From Oxalobacteraceae sp. CFBP 8761 (GTDB lineage: Bacteria > Pseudomonadota > Gammaproteobacteria > Burkholderiales > Burkholderiaceae_D), in the NCBI GenBank assembly GCA_014841595.1, contig JACYUE010000001.1:2592996-2656995 (forward strand): a DNA stretch of 64,000 nt, given 5' to 3'. Made by a program: the position numbers and the translations under genes. Below the pieces are notes generated by a model. It was not told the origin of the DNA. It did no database searches and saw nothing but the letters and a program-made list of their open reading frames with translations. Shown piece after piece: positions 1 to 7,877 of the stretch; within the stretch, counting starts at the first letter, position 1, and every line of letters starts with the position of its first letter.

Positions 1-683
1 TCCAGCCAGCGCTTGTCCCACGCCATGATGTCAGGCGGCGTGAAGCCGATGATGCCGACCTTTACCAGCGTTTCGACCGGCTTGCCATCGGGGCCGCGCG
101 CCGTGATCTTCTTGTCGATGATCCGGTATGGCGCAAACAGCGGCGCTTTTGTTTGCAGGCTGTTCACGTTGGCCAGCACGATCGGGAACGCCGGACCGGC
201 GCAGCGCGGGCCCTTGTCGACGCCCTTGACCTGGAACTGGCTGCCCGTGATCCGGTTCAGGAACGGCAGTCCGTAGTTGAATTCGTGGTTGCCAACCGTG
301 CCGCCTTCATAGCCCAGCGCATTCATGATCTTGTAGATGCCCAGCACCTCGTTGCAAGCGGGCGGTTTGACCAGTGCCTGGTAGTCGGCGAACGCCGTGC
401 CCTGGATCGTGTCGCCGTTGTCGAGCAACAGCGTGTTGGCGAATTCCTTGCGCGCCTGCCGGATCAGCGTGGCGGTGCGATCGACGCCGATCGAGGGCTC
501 GGCAGCCAGCTTGTAATAGTCGTAGCCGACGACGTTGGCGTGCAGGTCGGACGTTTCCAGCACGGCCAGGACGGCGGTGGCGCCGGCGGGCGCTTTGGCC
601 GCATAGGCAGGAGCATTGAACAGCAATGGAGCGAAGGTGGTGACGAGCGCGGTGCCGATCTGATAACGCAGGGAGCGGTTCAT
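1..683 (-). CDS. cpdB: 2',3'-cyclic-nucleotide 2'-phosphodiesterase/5'-nucleotidase, N-terminal part
   Basis: The start codon is the reverse-strand ATG at 681-683, and 227 codons are visible before the gene leaves the window, so this is the N-terminal third only. The protein opens with a signal peptide (hydrophobic core, then AYA-AKA), so it should be periplasmic. It then shows calcineurin-type metallophosphatase motifs: SDLHANV near residue 45, LLLDNGDTIQG near residue 90 and TVGNHEFNYG near residue 130. In this family the enzyme hydrolyses 2',3'-cyclic nucleotides and 3'-nucleotides for nucleoside scavenging. The C-terminal 5'-nucleotidase domain is not visible, so a UshA-like enzyme cannot be excluded. 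It is divergent from prfB. Confidence 0.82.
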   Translation of the reverse strand, partial: MNRSLRYQIGTALVTTFAPLLFNAPAYAAKAPAGATAVLAVLETSDLHANVVGYDYYKLAAEPSIGVDRTATLIRQARKEFANTLLLDNGDTIQGTAFADYQALVKPPACNEVLGIYKIMNALGYEGGTVGNHEFNYGLPFLNRITGSQFQVKGVDKGPRCAGPAFPIVLANVNSLQTKAPLFAPYRIIDKKITARGPDGKPVETLVKVGIIGFTPPDIMAWDKRWL

Positions 684-771
684 GGGTAATCCGGGTAACG
701 AGACCGCGCGATGGTACCCCTTGCCCTGCCGCCGGGCAAGCCATAGCGCTACATTGGGGCTACGCGTCGGG

Positions 772-777
772 TATAAT
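772..777 (+). promoter_or_regulatory. -10-like TATAAT upstream of prfB
   Basis: A perfect TATAAT lies 40 bases before the prfB start, inside the context GGGTATAATCCCC. No good -35 box is seen at 16-18 bases spacing. The same 'TATAAT at a short distance' pattern occurs before ponA, mfd and bamD in this window, which supports a promoter role. Confidence 0.4.
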
Positions 778-816
778 CCCCGGTTCGATTCAACCCACAT
801 TGAGACTGCCGATATC

Positions 817-1921
817 ATGGAAGCCGAACGCATCAACGCCATTTCCGCCCTGCTGAACGACCTGACGGGTCGTGAGGCCGAACTTCGGAGGTATCTTTGA
901 CTTCGATAAGAAGTCAGAGAAACTAGAACAGGTCAACCAGGAGCTGGAAGACCCGGCGATCTGGAATGACCAGAAGCGCGCCCAGGAAATGGGCAAAGAA
1001 AAGAAGGCGCTCGAGGGCGTCGTGCTGACACTCGAAAAAGCCAAGGCCGATCTCGCCGACGCCCTGGACCTGTTCCAGATGGCGCGCGAAGAAGGCGACG
1101 AAGACACGATGGAAGCCGTCGCGGGCGACGTCGAGGCGATCCAGAAGATCATCGAGGCCATGGAATTCCGCCGGATGTTCTCCAATCCGATGGACCACGC
1201 CAGCTGCTTCATCGACATCCAGGCCGGCGCCGGCGGCACCGAGGCGCAGGACTGGGCCTCGATGCTGCTGCGTCAATACCTGCGCTACTGCGAACGCAAG
1301 GGCTTCAAGGCCGAGATCCTCGAGCAGTCCGACGGTGAAGTCGCGGGCATCAAGACCGCCACCATCAAGGTCGACGGCGAATACGCGTATGGCCACCTTC
1401 GCACCGAAACGGGCGTGCACCGCCTCGTGCGCAAGTCGCCGTTCGACTCGGCCAACGGTCGCCACACGTCGTTCACCTCGCTGTTCGTGTACCCCGAAGT
1501 CGACGATTCGATCGAGATCGAAATCAATCCGGCCGACGTGCGCATCGATACCTACCGCGCGTCCGGCGCCGGTGGTCAGCACATCAACAAGACCGACTCC
1601 GCAGTGCGCCTGACGCACGGCCCGTCGGGCATCGTGGTCCAGTGCCAGAACGACCGCTCGCAGCACCGCAACAAGGCCGAAGCCTGGGACATGCTGCGCG
1701 CCAAGCTGTACGAACTCGAACTGCGCAACCGCATGAGCGAGCAGCAGAAGCTCGAAGACTCCAAGACCGACGTCGGCTGGGGCCACCAGATCCGTTCTTA
1801 CGTGCTGGACCAGTCGCGCATCAAGGATTTGCGTACTGGCTTCGAGACCGGCAACACCAAGAACGTCCTCGACGGCGATCTTGATGATTTCATCTCGGCG
1901 TCCCTGAAGCAAAACGTATAA
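817..1921 (+). CDS. prfB: peptide chain release factor 2, expressed by programmed +1 frameshift
   Basis: RF2 recognises UGA and UAA stop codons and triggers peptide release. Translation starts at ATG 817 and reads 27 codons to an in-frame TGA at 898-900; the main frame resumes at 899. The shift site is CTT TGA C, preceded by an internal Shine-Dalgarno-like CGGAGG at 886-891, the classic arrangement in which low RF2 favours the shift. The joined product is 367 residues, normal for the family. The SPF codon-recognition tripeptide (RKSPFDS) and the catalytic GGQ motif (GAGGQHINK) are present. It lies 13 bases ahead of a HAD phosphatase gene and upstream of lysS, a common prfB-lysS pairing. Confidence 0.98.
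883..901 (+). promoter_or_regulatory. RF2 autoregulatory frameshift signal
   Basis: CGGAGG followed by TATCTTTGAC matches the conserved prfB recoding element: a Shine-Dalgarno-like sequence three bases ahead of the slippery CUU, then UGA C. Ribosomes pausing at UGA when RF2 is scarce slip forward one base. The signal is intact, so this is not a sequencing error or pseudogene. Confidence 0.95.
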
Positions 1922-1934
1922 AGGCTTTCATCGC

Positions 1935-2606
1935 ATGACGACACCCGCCCGCGCGCTGATCTTCGACATGGATGGCACCATCGTCGACAACATGGACTTC
2001 CACACCCGTGCGTGGATCACGTTCTTTGCGCGGCGGGGCCAAACCATCGAGCCCGATGCGTTCTTTCGCGACACGGCCGGCCGCCAGGGCAAGGAAATCC
2101 TGCGCCACTATCTGGGCGCAGAGCTGGACGACGACGCACTGGCCAAGCTGAACCACGAAAAGGAAGTGCTGTACCGCGAGCTGTATGGCCCGCACCGGCG
2201 CACGATCGACGGCTTCGACGCCTTCATCGACCGCGCACGCGAACAGGGCTGGGCCCTGGCGGTGGCCACGTCGGCGTCGCCAGGCAGCGCCCGTTTCATC
2301 CTCGACGAGATGGACCTGCAGCGCAAGTTCGATGCCGTCGTCGTCGGTACCGTGGATGTCCCGCGCGGCAAACCGCACCCTGACGTGTTCCTCAAGGCCG
2401 CCGACCGCTGCAGCGTACTGCCAGCGCACTGCATCGTGTTCGAAGATGCGCCGCTGGGCGTGGAAGCCGCGCGCCGCGCGGGCATGCGCGCCGTGGTGCT
2501 GACCACCACGCTGCCCGCCGAGGCGTTTGCCGAATTTGATAACGTCATTGCGATCGTCAACGACTTCACGCAGCTGGACGTTGAAGCGCTGCTCTCGCTG
2601 TCTTAA
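1935..2606 (+). CDS. HAD-superfamily phosphatase (beta-phosphoglucomutase-like)
   Basis: A 223-residue cytoplasmic protein with the HAD-IA signature: [10 protein letters not shown] near residue 10 (nucleophile and acid/base Asp), ATSAS near residue 110 (motif II), the GKPHPDVF region (motif III Lys) and [11 protein letters not shown] near residue 175 (motif IV). The cap after motif I is helical, as in beta-phosphoglucomutase and phosphoglycolate phosphatase relatives. The sequence does not show the substrate; a small phosphosugar or phosphoglycolate is likely. It sits between prfB and lysS in the same direction, 13 bases after prfB, so it is probably co-transcribed. Confidence 0.85.
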   Translation: MTTPARALIFDMDGTIVDNMDFHTRAWITFFARRGQTIEPDAFFRDTAGRQGKEILRHYLGAELDDDALAKLNHEKEVLYRELYGPHRRTIDGFDAFIDRAREQGWALAVATSASPGSARFILDEMDLQRKFDAVVVGTVDVPRGKPHPDVFLKAADRCSVLPAHCIVFEDAPLGVEAARRAGMRAVVLTTTLPAEAFAEFDNVIAIVNDFTQLDVEALLSLS

Positions 2607-2658
2607 TTACTGCGCGCCGTACCGGCGGCATGCTCAACCAATATCAACCACCACCACT

Positions 2659-4194
2659 ATGACCACCGAGAATCAAGAACAGGCACCATTGCCAGGCGCC
2701 GACGAAAACAAGATCATGGCCGAGCGCCGCGTCAAGCTGGCGGCGATCCGCGAGAAAGGCGTCGCATTCCCGAACGACTTCGTCCCTCAGCACAAGGCGG
2801 CCGACCTGGTCCAGGCGTATGGCGAAAAAACGCGCGAAGAACTCGAAGCCGAGCCGATCCCGGTGGTGCTGGCAGGCCGCATGATGCTGCGCCGCGAAGC
2901 AGGCAAGAAAGCGGCGTTCGCCACGCTGCAGGACAGCTCGGGCCCGTCGGCCAGCGGCCGCATCCAGATCTACATCACGCTCGACAGCGCCGGCGAAGCC
3001 GCGATGGACGAACTGCGCAGTTATGATTTGGGCGACATTCTGGGCGTCGAAGGCACGCTGTTCAAGACCAAGGTCGACGAACTCACGGTCAAGGTCAGCC
3101 AGCTGCGCCTGATCACGAAGGCGATCCGTCCGCTGCCGGACAAGTTCCACGGCCTGGCCGACCAGGAAACGAAGTACCGCCAGCGTTACGTCGACCTGAT
3201 CATGAACGAAGACACGCGTCGCACGTTCAAGGCGCGCACCGCCGCGATGTCGTCGATGCGCCGCTTCATGGAAGACAACGGCTTCATGGAAGTCGAAACG
3301 CCGATGCTGCACCCGATCCCGGGCGGCGCCGCGGCCAAGCCGTTCGTCACGCACCACAATGCGCTGGACATGGAAATGTACCTGCGCATCGCACCGGAGC
3401 TGTACCTCAAGCGCCTGGTGGTCGGCGGGTTCGACCGCGTGTTCGAAGTGAACCGCAACTTCCGCAACGAAGGCGTCTCGGTCCGCCACAACCCTGAATT
3501 CACGATGATGGAATTCTATGCGGCGTACACCGACTACAAGTGGATCATGAACTTCACCGAACAGGTGATCCGCCAGGCCGCGGTCGACGCGCATGGCAGC
3601 GCCGTGCTGTCGTACGGTGGCCGTGAGCTGGACCTGTCCAAGCCGTTCCAGCGCCTGACCATCATCGAGGCGATCGACAAGTACGCGCCGGGCTACACGC
3701 CGGAGCAGCTGAACGACGCCGAGTTCATCAAGACCGAACTGAAGAAGTTCGGCGTCAAGCCATTCGCCACCGCCGGCCTGGGCGCGCTGCAACTGGCGCT
3801 GTTCGAAGAAACCGCCGAAGCGCAGCTGTGGGAGCCGACCTTCATCGTCGACTACCCGGCCGAAGTCTCGCCACTGGCGCGCGCATCGGACACCCGCGCC
3901 GGCGTGACCGAACGCTTCGAGCTGTTCATGGTCGGCCGCGAGATCGCCAACGGCTTCTCGGAGCTGAACGATCCCGAAGACCAGGCAGCGCGCTTCCTGG
4001 CGCAGGTCGAGGCCAAGGATGCGGGCGATGAAGAGGCGATGTTCTACGACGCCGACTACATCCGCGCGCTGGAATACGGCATGCCGCCGGCAGGTGGTTG
4101 CGGCATCGGCATCGATCGCCTGATGATGCTGATTACCGATTCGCCGAACATCCGCGACGTGCTGCTGTTCCCGCACTTGCGCAAGGAAGACTGA
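2659..4194 (+). CDS. lysS: lysine--tRNA ligase (class II)
   Basis: A 511-residue enzyme that charges tRNA-Lys. The start at ATG 2659 gives the usual short polar N-terminus; the frame is open further upstream but that part overlaps the preceding gene in another frame. The anticodon-binding OB fold covers residues about 60-170. The class II catalytic motifs follow: motif 1 around MEVETPML, motif 2 [14 protein letters not shown], and motif 3 [11 protein letters not shown] near the C-terminus. It is the last gene of the prfB-HAD-lysS group and ends at a strong terminator. Confidence 0.97.
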   Translation: MTTENQEQAPLPGADENKIMAERRVKLAAIREKGVAFPNDFVPQHKAADLVQAYGEKTREELEAEPIPVVLAGRMMLRREAGKKAAFATLQDSSGPSASGRIQIYITLDSAGEAAMDELRSYDLGDILGVEGTLFKTKVDELTVKVSQLRLITKAIRPLPDKFHGLADQETKYRQRYVDLIMNEDTRRTFKARTAAMSSMRRFMEDNGFMEVETPMLHPIPGGAAAKPFVTHHNALDMEMYLRIAPELYLKRLVVGGFDRVFEVNRNFRNEGVSVRHNPEFTMMEFYAAYTDYKWIMNFTEQVIRQAAVDAHGSAVLSYGGRELDLSKPFQRLTIIEAIDKYAPGYTPEQLNDAEFIKTELKKFGVKPFATAGLGALQLALFEETAEAQLWEPTFIVDYPAEVSPLARASDTRAGVTERFELFMVGREIANGFSELNDPEDQAARFLAQVEAKDAGDEEAMFYDADYIRALEYGMPPAGGCGIGIDRLMMLITDSPNIRDVLLFPHLRKED

Positions 4195-4220
4195 GTAACC
4201 GGGCGTTGACGCTTGAATGA

Positions 4221-4250
4221 AAAAGGCCGCCTTCGGGCGGCCTTTTTTTT
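4221..4250 (+). terminator. rho-independent terminator after lysS
   Basis: A perfect 7-bp stem, GGCCGCC / GGCGGCC, with a TTCG tetraloop is followed by eight T residues on the plus strand. A run of A on the left side lets it also serve the convergent ppnN gene, which ends 2 bases further on. Confidence 0.92.
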
Positions 4251-4252
4251 GC

Positions 4253-5674
4253 TTACTGCACGATCGTGTAGCAAGGCGTATAAGCCTTGCCCGGCAACTT
4301 CATGCGGCTTTGTTCGACGAACGACGCCAGCAGCGCATCCATCGGCCCCATGATCGCGGCTTCGCCACGGATCTCGTACTTCCCGAATTGCTCGATCGCG
4401 CGGATCCCCTCTTCCTTCACATTCCCGGCCACCACGCCCGAAAATGCCCGGCGCAGATTGGCCGCCAGCAGGTGCGTCGGGATACCCCGGTGCAGGTCGA
4501 GGTTGCGCATGTTCTCGTGCGTCGGGCGGAACGGCTTCTGGAATTCGTGGTCGATCTTCAGGCGCCAGTTGTAATAGTAGGCGTCGCTGTGCGCCTTGCG
4601 GAAGGCCCGCACTTCGCTGATGCCCTTGACCATTGCGACGGCTACCGCATCCGGATCGTCGATGATGATCTGGTAGCGCTTCTGCGCCGCCTCGCCCAGC
4701 GTCAGCGCCAGGAAGGCGTCGATCTGCGTGAAGTAGTCGCGCGACGATGCCGGGCCGGTGAAGATCAGCGGGAACGGGATCTCGGCGTTATCGGGATGCA
4801 GCAAGATACCGAGGATGTACAGGATTTCTTCGGCCGTGCCCGCACCGCCCGGGAACACCACGATACCGTGGCCCGTGCGCACGAAGGCTTCGAGGCGCTT
4901 TTCGATGTCCGGCATGATCACCAGGTCATTGACGATCGGGTTCGGGGACTCGGCCGCGATGATGCCCGGCTCCGAAATGCCCAGATAACGACCGCCCGAC
5001 AGGCGCTGCTTCGAATGGCCAATCGTGGCACCTTTCATCGGCCCCTTCATCGCGCCCGGGCCGCAGCCGGTGCAGATATCGAGTTCGCGCAGGCCGAGCG
5101 CGTAGCCGACCTTCTTCGTGTAGTTGTACTCGATGCGCGAAATCGAGTGGCCGCCCCAGCACACGACCAGATTGGGATTGCGCTGCGCCTGCAGCACATT
5201 GGCGTTGCGCAGGATGTGGAATACGGCATCGGTGATGCCGTCAGTGCGGGTCAGGTCGAACTTCGGGTTGTCGGTGACGTCGAAATTGACGAACACGATG
5301 TCGCGCAGTACGGCGAACAGGTGCTCGTGAATCCCGCGGATCATTTTGCCATCGACGAACGCGCTGGCCGGCGCGCCGCGGATATCGAGCTTGATGCCGC
5401 GCTCGCGCTGCAGGATGCTGATGTCGAAGCTCGCGTACCGCTCGAGCAGTTCCTTGCCGTCGTCGATGTCGCTGCCGCTATTGAGTACTGCAAGCGCACA
5501 TTTGCGAAACACGTCGTACAGGCCGGTGCGGCCGGTGTCGAGCAGCTTGCTGACTTCGGATTTGGACAGCACTTCGAGCTGGCCTTCCGGCGAAATCAGC
5601 GTGTCGACGACCTGCCGGCTTTCGGGGGACAACTCGGTATCTACTACGGGTAATTCACTTGCTGCTTGCGTCAT
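4253..5674 (-). CDS. ppnN: pyrimidine/purine nucleotide 5'-monophosphate nucleosidase (LOG family)
   Basis: A 473-residue cytoplasmic enzyme of the YgdH/PpnN type, which cleaves nucleoside monophosphates into base and ribose 5-phosphate. The LOG signature VFPGGAGTAEEI lies in the middle of the protein, after a SRIEYNYTKKVGYALGL segment and a C-x-GCGPGAMKGPM stretch. It has the extra N- and C-terminal domains of PpnN, unlike the short LOG enzymes. The start chosen is ATG 5674 (MTQAASELP); an in-frame extension to 5773 lacks family similarity. It is convergent with lysS and divergent from the POT transporter. Confidence 0.9.
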   Translation of the reverse strand: MTQAASELPVVDTELSPESRQVVDTLISPEGQLEVLSKSEVSKLLDTGRTGLYDVFRKCALAVLNSGSDIDDGKELLERYASFDISILQRERGIKLDIRGAPASAFVDGKMIRGIHEHLFAVLRDIVFVNFDVTDNPKFDLTRTDGITDAVFHILRNANVLQAQRNPNLVVCWGGHSISRIEYNYTKKVGYALGLRELDICTGCGPGAMKGPMKGATIGHSKQRLSGGRYLGISEPGIIAAESPNPIVNDLVIMPDIEKRLEAFVRTGHGIVVFPGGAGTAEEILYILGILLHPDNAEIPFPLIFTGPASSRDYFTQIDAFLALTLGEAAQKRYQIIIDDPDAVAVAMVKGISEVRAFRKAHSDAYYYNWRLKIDHEFQKPFRPTHENMRNLDLHRGIPTHLLAANLRRAFSGVVAGNVKEEGIRAIEQFGKYEIRGEAAIMGPMDALLASFVEQSRMKLPGKAYTPCYTIVQ

Positions 5675-5934
5675 GGTCTGATGTCCTCGTTCGATTCTGT
5701 GATGCGGACTGCCAATAATCTGACCGTCCTGTACAGCAATATACGCCAATCCGATGGCGCATGCGCGCCCCAAAACAGGGTGCAGTGCACCATGTTCGGG
5801 ACCCGTTGGCGCACCGGCAAAAAAGCTTCGTATGATGCAGGATATGCACTAGAATGCGTGCCTATTGGAACGTTCGCCCGTCGAATAGCGCCATATAACA
5901 ATTACCTTGTCATTACATTTTCGGGAGGAACCGC

Positions 5935-7440
5935 ATGAGCGGTGCAGCTACTACCCCAGCTCGGGGACCTCTTCCAGAGTTCAAGCAGATCATGGGCCAT
6001 CCAGCACCGCTGTGGATGCTGTTCATGACGGAATTCTGGGAGCGCTTCGCTTTTTATGGCATTCGTTGGGCACTCGTCCTCTACATCGTCGGCCAGTTCT
6101 ATGCCGGCGACGCGGCTGGCCAGGCCAGTGCCAACCTCACCTACGGTTCCTACCTCGCGCTGGTGTATGCCGGCGCCGTCTTCGGCGGCTATGTGGCCGA
6201 CCGCGTCATCGGTTATCAACGCTCGATCCTGGTCGGCGCCATCTTCATGGCAGCCGGCCTGTTCATGATTTCGATTCCGAACCAGGACGTGTTCAAGCTG
6301 GGCCTGGCGACCATCATCGTCGGTAACGGCATGTTCAAACCGAACATCTCGGCCATGGTTGGCCAGCTGTACGCGCTGAACGACACCCGTCGCGATTCCG
6401 GCTTCACCATCTTCTACATGGGCATCAACGTCGGCGCATTCTTTGCACCGATCCTGACCCAGCTGCTGGCTGAAAAAGTGTTCGGCACCGCCGCCATGCC
6501 AGCGTACAAGATCGTGTTCCTGGCCTCGGGCATCGGCATGCTGATCTCGCTGGTCTGGTTCTTCATCGGCCGCAAGACGCTCCAGGGCATCGGCGCACCG
6601 GTCGGCGAACTGGCCAGCCCAAAGCGCCTGGCCGTCGTCATCGTCGGTTCGCTGATCGTGATCCCGATCGTCTACATGCTGCTGCAAGCAGGCGCCGCCA
6701 ACCTGCAGATCCTGCTGACGGTCCTGTTCATCGGCCTGGCCGCGATGCTGATCATCGAAGGTATCCGCGAAGGCAAAGTCGCCCGCGACAAGACCTGGGC
6801 GATGATGATCATCTTCTTCTTCAACGTCCTGTTCTGGTGCTTCTTCGAGCAGGCCGGCAGCTCGTTCACCTTCCTGGCCGATAACATCGTCGACCGCGAC
6901 CTGAACGGCTGGACCTTCCCTGTCGCCTGGTTCCAGTCGGTGAACTCGGTGGCCATCATCGTCTTCGCACCGATCATCGCTGCCGTCTGGGTCTGGCTGG
7001 GCAAGCGCAACGCCAACCCATCGATCCCGCGCAAATTCGGCCTGGGCCTGATCTTCAACGGTATCGCGTTCGGCCTGCTGGTCTACGCCCTGTCGCAGCT
7101 GATCGACGGTAACGGCAAGATCCCGTTCTGGACACTGTTCGCCGTCTACGTGATCCAGTCGGTCGGTGAGCTGTGCCTGTCGCCAATCGGCCTGTCGATG
7201 GTCACCAAGCTGGCCCCTACCCGCCTCGTCGGCCTGGGCATGGGCGGCTGGTTCCTGTCGACCGGTATCGGCAACAACCTGTCAGGCATCTTCGCCTCGC
7301 ACGTCTCGGGTGAAACCGGCATGACGGTGGCATCGGCGCTCGACGGCTACAACTTCGGCCTGCTGTCGCTGCTGGGCGGCGGCATCCTGCTGGTGCTGCT
7401 GGCACCGGTGATCCAGAAGCTGATGCACGGCGTGAAGTAA
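5935..7440 (+). CDS. POT-family proton-coupled oligopeptide transporter
   Basis: A 501-residue inner-membrane protein with about 14 hydrophobic segments. The N-terminal EFWERFAFYGIRW stretch matches the ExxERFxYY motif that couples protons in di-/tripeptide symporters (DtpA/PepT). The central FYMGINVGA segment is the PTR2 family signature, and a late EQAGSSFTF segment is also typical. A GGAGG ribosome site lies just ahead of ATG 5935. It probably imports di- and tripeptides. An OPT-family transporter lies on the other side of the repeat cluster and could handle longer peptides. Confidence 0.93.
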   Translation: MSGAATTPARGPLPEFKQIMGHPAPLWMLFMTEFWERFAFYGIRWALVLYIVGQFYAGDAAGQASANLTYGSYLALVYAGAVFGGYVADRVIGYQRSILVGAIFMAAGLFMISIPNQDVFKLGLATIIVGNGMFKPNISAMVGQLYALNDTRRDSGFTIFYMGINVGAFFAPILTQLLAEKVFGTAAMPAYKIVFLASGIGMLISLVWFFIGRKTLQGIGAPVGELASPKRLAVVIVGSLIVIPIVYMLLQAGAANLQILLTVLFIGLAAMLIIEGIREGKVARDKTWAMMIIFFFNVLFWCFFEQAGSSFTFLADNIVDRDLNGWTFPVAWFQSVNSVAIIVFAPIIAAVWVWLGKRNANPSIPRKFGLGLIFNGIAFGLLVYALSQLIDGNGKIPFWTLFAVYVIQSVGELCLSPIGLSMVTKLAPTRLVGLGMGGWFLSTGIGNNLSGIFASHVSGETGMTVASALDGYNFGLLSLLGGGILLVLLAPVIQKLMHGVK

Positions 7441-7458
7441 CAGCGCTACGCACGAACA

Positions 7459-7487
7459 AAAACGGCGGCCTGCGGGCCGCCGTTTTC
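7459..7487 (+). terminator. rho-independent terminator after the POT transporter
   Basis: A 10-bp stem, AACGGCGGCC / GGCCGCCGTT, with a TGCG loop is followed by TTTCGTTT. It begins 20 bases after the stop codon. Confidence 0.85.
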
Positions 7488-7533
7488 GTTTCAACCACCT
7501 CACATCGCTTGGAGGCAAAAGCGCGGTCAAAAA

Positions 7534-7848
7534 GCCGGGGTCAGGTCTGACATTCGGACACGATCTCAACCAACAGCCGGGGTCAGGTCTGACATTCGGA
7601 CACGATCTCAACCAACAGCCGGGGTCAGGTCTGACATTTGGACACGATCTCGACAGTCGGGGACTCGGAACTAGCTGGTCCGTAGCCATGCCAATACTGG
7701 CAACGCGGCTTTGGAAGTGTCTAAGGCTGAGGCCGTGTCCGAATGTCAGACCTGACCCCAGCTGTTGCCTTGCTAATACTGGCAACACGGCTTTGGAAGT
7801 GTCCAAGGCTGAGGTCGTGTCCGAATGTCAGACCTGACCCCAGCTGTT
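7534..7848. repeat. REP-like repeat cluster 1 (3 forward units, 2 inverted units)
   Basis: The unit is about 34 bases, GCCGGGGTCAGGTCTGAC followed by ATTCGGACACGATCTC, with a perfect inverted core GTCAG-GT-CTGAC. Forward copies are at 7534-7567, 7576-7609 and 7618-7651 (exact 42-base period; the third has one changed base). Inverted copies are at 7729-7762 and 7811-7843. The same unit forms a second cluster at 27401-27676, also between convergent genes. The mirror layout resembles bacterial interspersed mosaic elements. Confidence 0.9.
7691..7848 (-). repeat. 82-base tandem direct repeat carrying the inverted units
   Basis: Two copies, 7691-7766 and 7773-7848, are offset by 82 bases and differ at only a few positions. 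Each begins AATACTGGCAAC, passes through GGCTTTGGAAGTGT and ends in an inverted REP-like unit plus CAGCTGTTG. This shows that the inverted units spread here with their flank, not as bare 34-mers. Confidence 0.85.
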
Positions 7849-7877
7849 GACTTGGCGGCTGCGCGCCCCGGTCCGTC

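Larger units (their letters stand above)
7441..7877. other. intergenic region between convergent transporter genes, filled by repeats
   Basis: This 437-base gap between two convergent 3' ends holds the POT terminator (7459-7487) and then REP-like cluster 1 (7534-7848). No credible coding frame was found; the open frames across it arise from the repeats. Confidence 0.8.

Noticed and set aside
898..900. Premature stop or sequencing error in prfB
   Set aside because: The TGA is the conserved RF2 frameshift stop with a complete slippery site.
7534..7848. CRISPR array
   Set aside because: Units are spaced only 8 bases apart in the forward half, the spacers are not unique, and the other half is inverted. 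There are no cas genes.
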